NCBI RefSeq assembly: GCF_900112455.1
Contig: NZ_FOLT01000012.1
Location: 1-49,895 of the forward strand
DNA from: Alkalibacterium subtropicum
GTDB lineage: Bacteria > Bacillota > Bacilli > Lactobacillales > Carnobacteriaceae_A
Length of the DNA stretch: 49,895 nucleotides
Direction of reading: 5' to 3'
The notes below the pieces were generated by a model. It saw nothing but the letters and a program-made list of their open reading frames with translations. It had not been told where the DNA came from and searched no databases. Position numbers and translations under genes: made by a program. This document shows positions 49,851 to 49,895 of this stretch, piece by piece (positions within the stretch are counted from its first letter, which is position 1; each line of letters opens with the position of its first letter).

Positions 49851-49895
49851 GCGCGTGCCCTCCAGAGCAGAAAAGAGGAAGCGAAGGTCACGCAA
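49851..49895. repeat. Modular intergenic repeat, array D (cut by window end)
   Basis: GCGCGTGCCC..GCGAAGGTCACGC fits the last-unit form of the modular repeat (TGCCC start at 49856, GAAGGTCAC end). It begins 20 bp after the NERD gene stop; further units may lie outside the window. Confidence 0.5.

Noticed and set aside
1-49895. CRISPR array, prophage or integrated plasmid
   Set aside because: The tandem repeats have no spacers of constant length between identical repeats and no cas genes are present; no integrase, phage structural or replication-initiation genes were found.

Overview
The window looks like chromosome of a low-to-mid GC Firmicute of the order Lactobacillales. Evidence: a class II HMG-CoA reductase and a bacterial HMG-CoA synthase (mevalonate isoprenoid route), a full-length phosphoketolase, a cop-box controlled CopB ATPase, a lactococcin 972-type bacteriocin cluster, strong AGGAGG-type ribosome binding sites, frequent TTG starts and many hairpin plus T-run terminators. 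A Carnobacteriaceae-like genus (Alkalibacterium or Marinilactibacillus type) is my best guess, but this is inference from gene content only.

Layout. 0.4-4.2 kb: YtxH stress protein, a phosphoribosyltransferase, an MDR-family oxidoreductase, HMG-CoA synthase. 4.5-6.5 kb: a zinc-starvation operon with a near-perfect Zur box over the promoter, cysteine-free L32 and S14 paralogues, a His-rich CobW GTPase and a 40-residue basic protein missed by long-ORF calling. 6.7-16.4 kb: an orphan PhnD-like lipoprotein, DUF554, MscL, a VOC protein, a MATE pump, a GH36 alpha-galactosidase and copB with a cop box. 16.4-19.8 kb: a decayed coding fragment, HMG-CoA reductase, a tRNA-Val(GAC) with an unusual C33, and a voltage-gated-type K+ channel. 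19.9-25.8 kb: a peptide ABC importer with a divergent binding protein and a fused double ATPase. 26-32 kb: an EAL-HDOD signalling protein, a gene-poor 1.3-kb stretch, and an ABC importer of the TrpXYZ type.

That importer is preceded by what I read as a ribosome-mediated attenuator: promoter, a 23-codon leader peptide with a dense Phe/Tyr run, mutually exclusive hairpins and an intrinsic terminator, then a 150-bp inverted-repeat element before the first structural gene. 32-35.4 kb: small membrane proteins, a Rieske-FAD oxidoreductase and an SRAP protein. 35.4-40.2 kb is an AT-rich island with the lactococcin 972-like cluster and, on the other strand, a secreted protein plus a two-TM protein. 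40.5-49.9 kb: VOC protein, phosphoketolase, PRPP synthetase, a hairpin-dense non-coding stretch, Hsp20, cysteine synthase, a TPM-domain/PspA pair and a NERD-domain protein.

Two further intergenic signals stand out: a dispersed modular repeat with 50-52 bp tandem units (arrays of 2, 3 and 4 units and one at the window edge), and a roughly 380-nt structured region with alternative pairings before hsp20.
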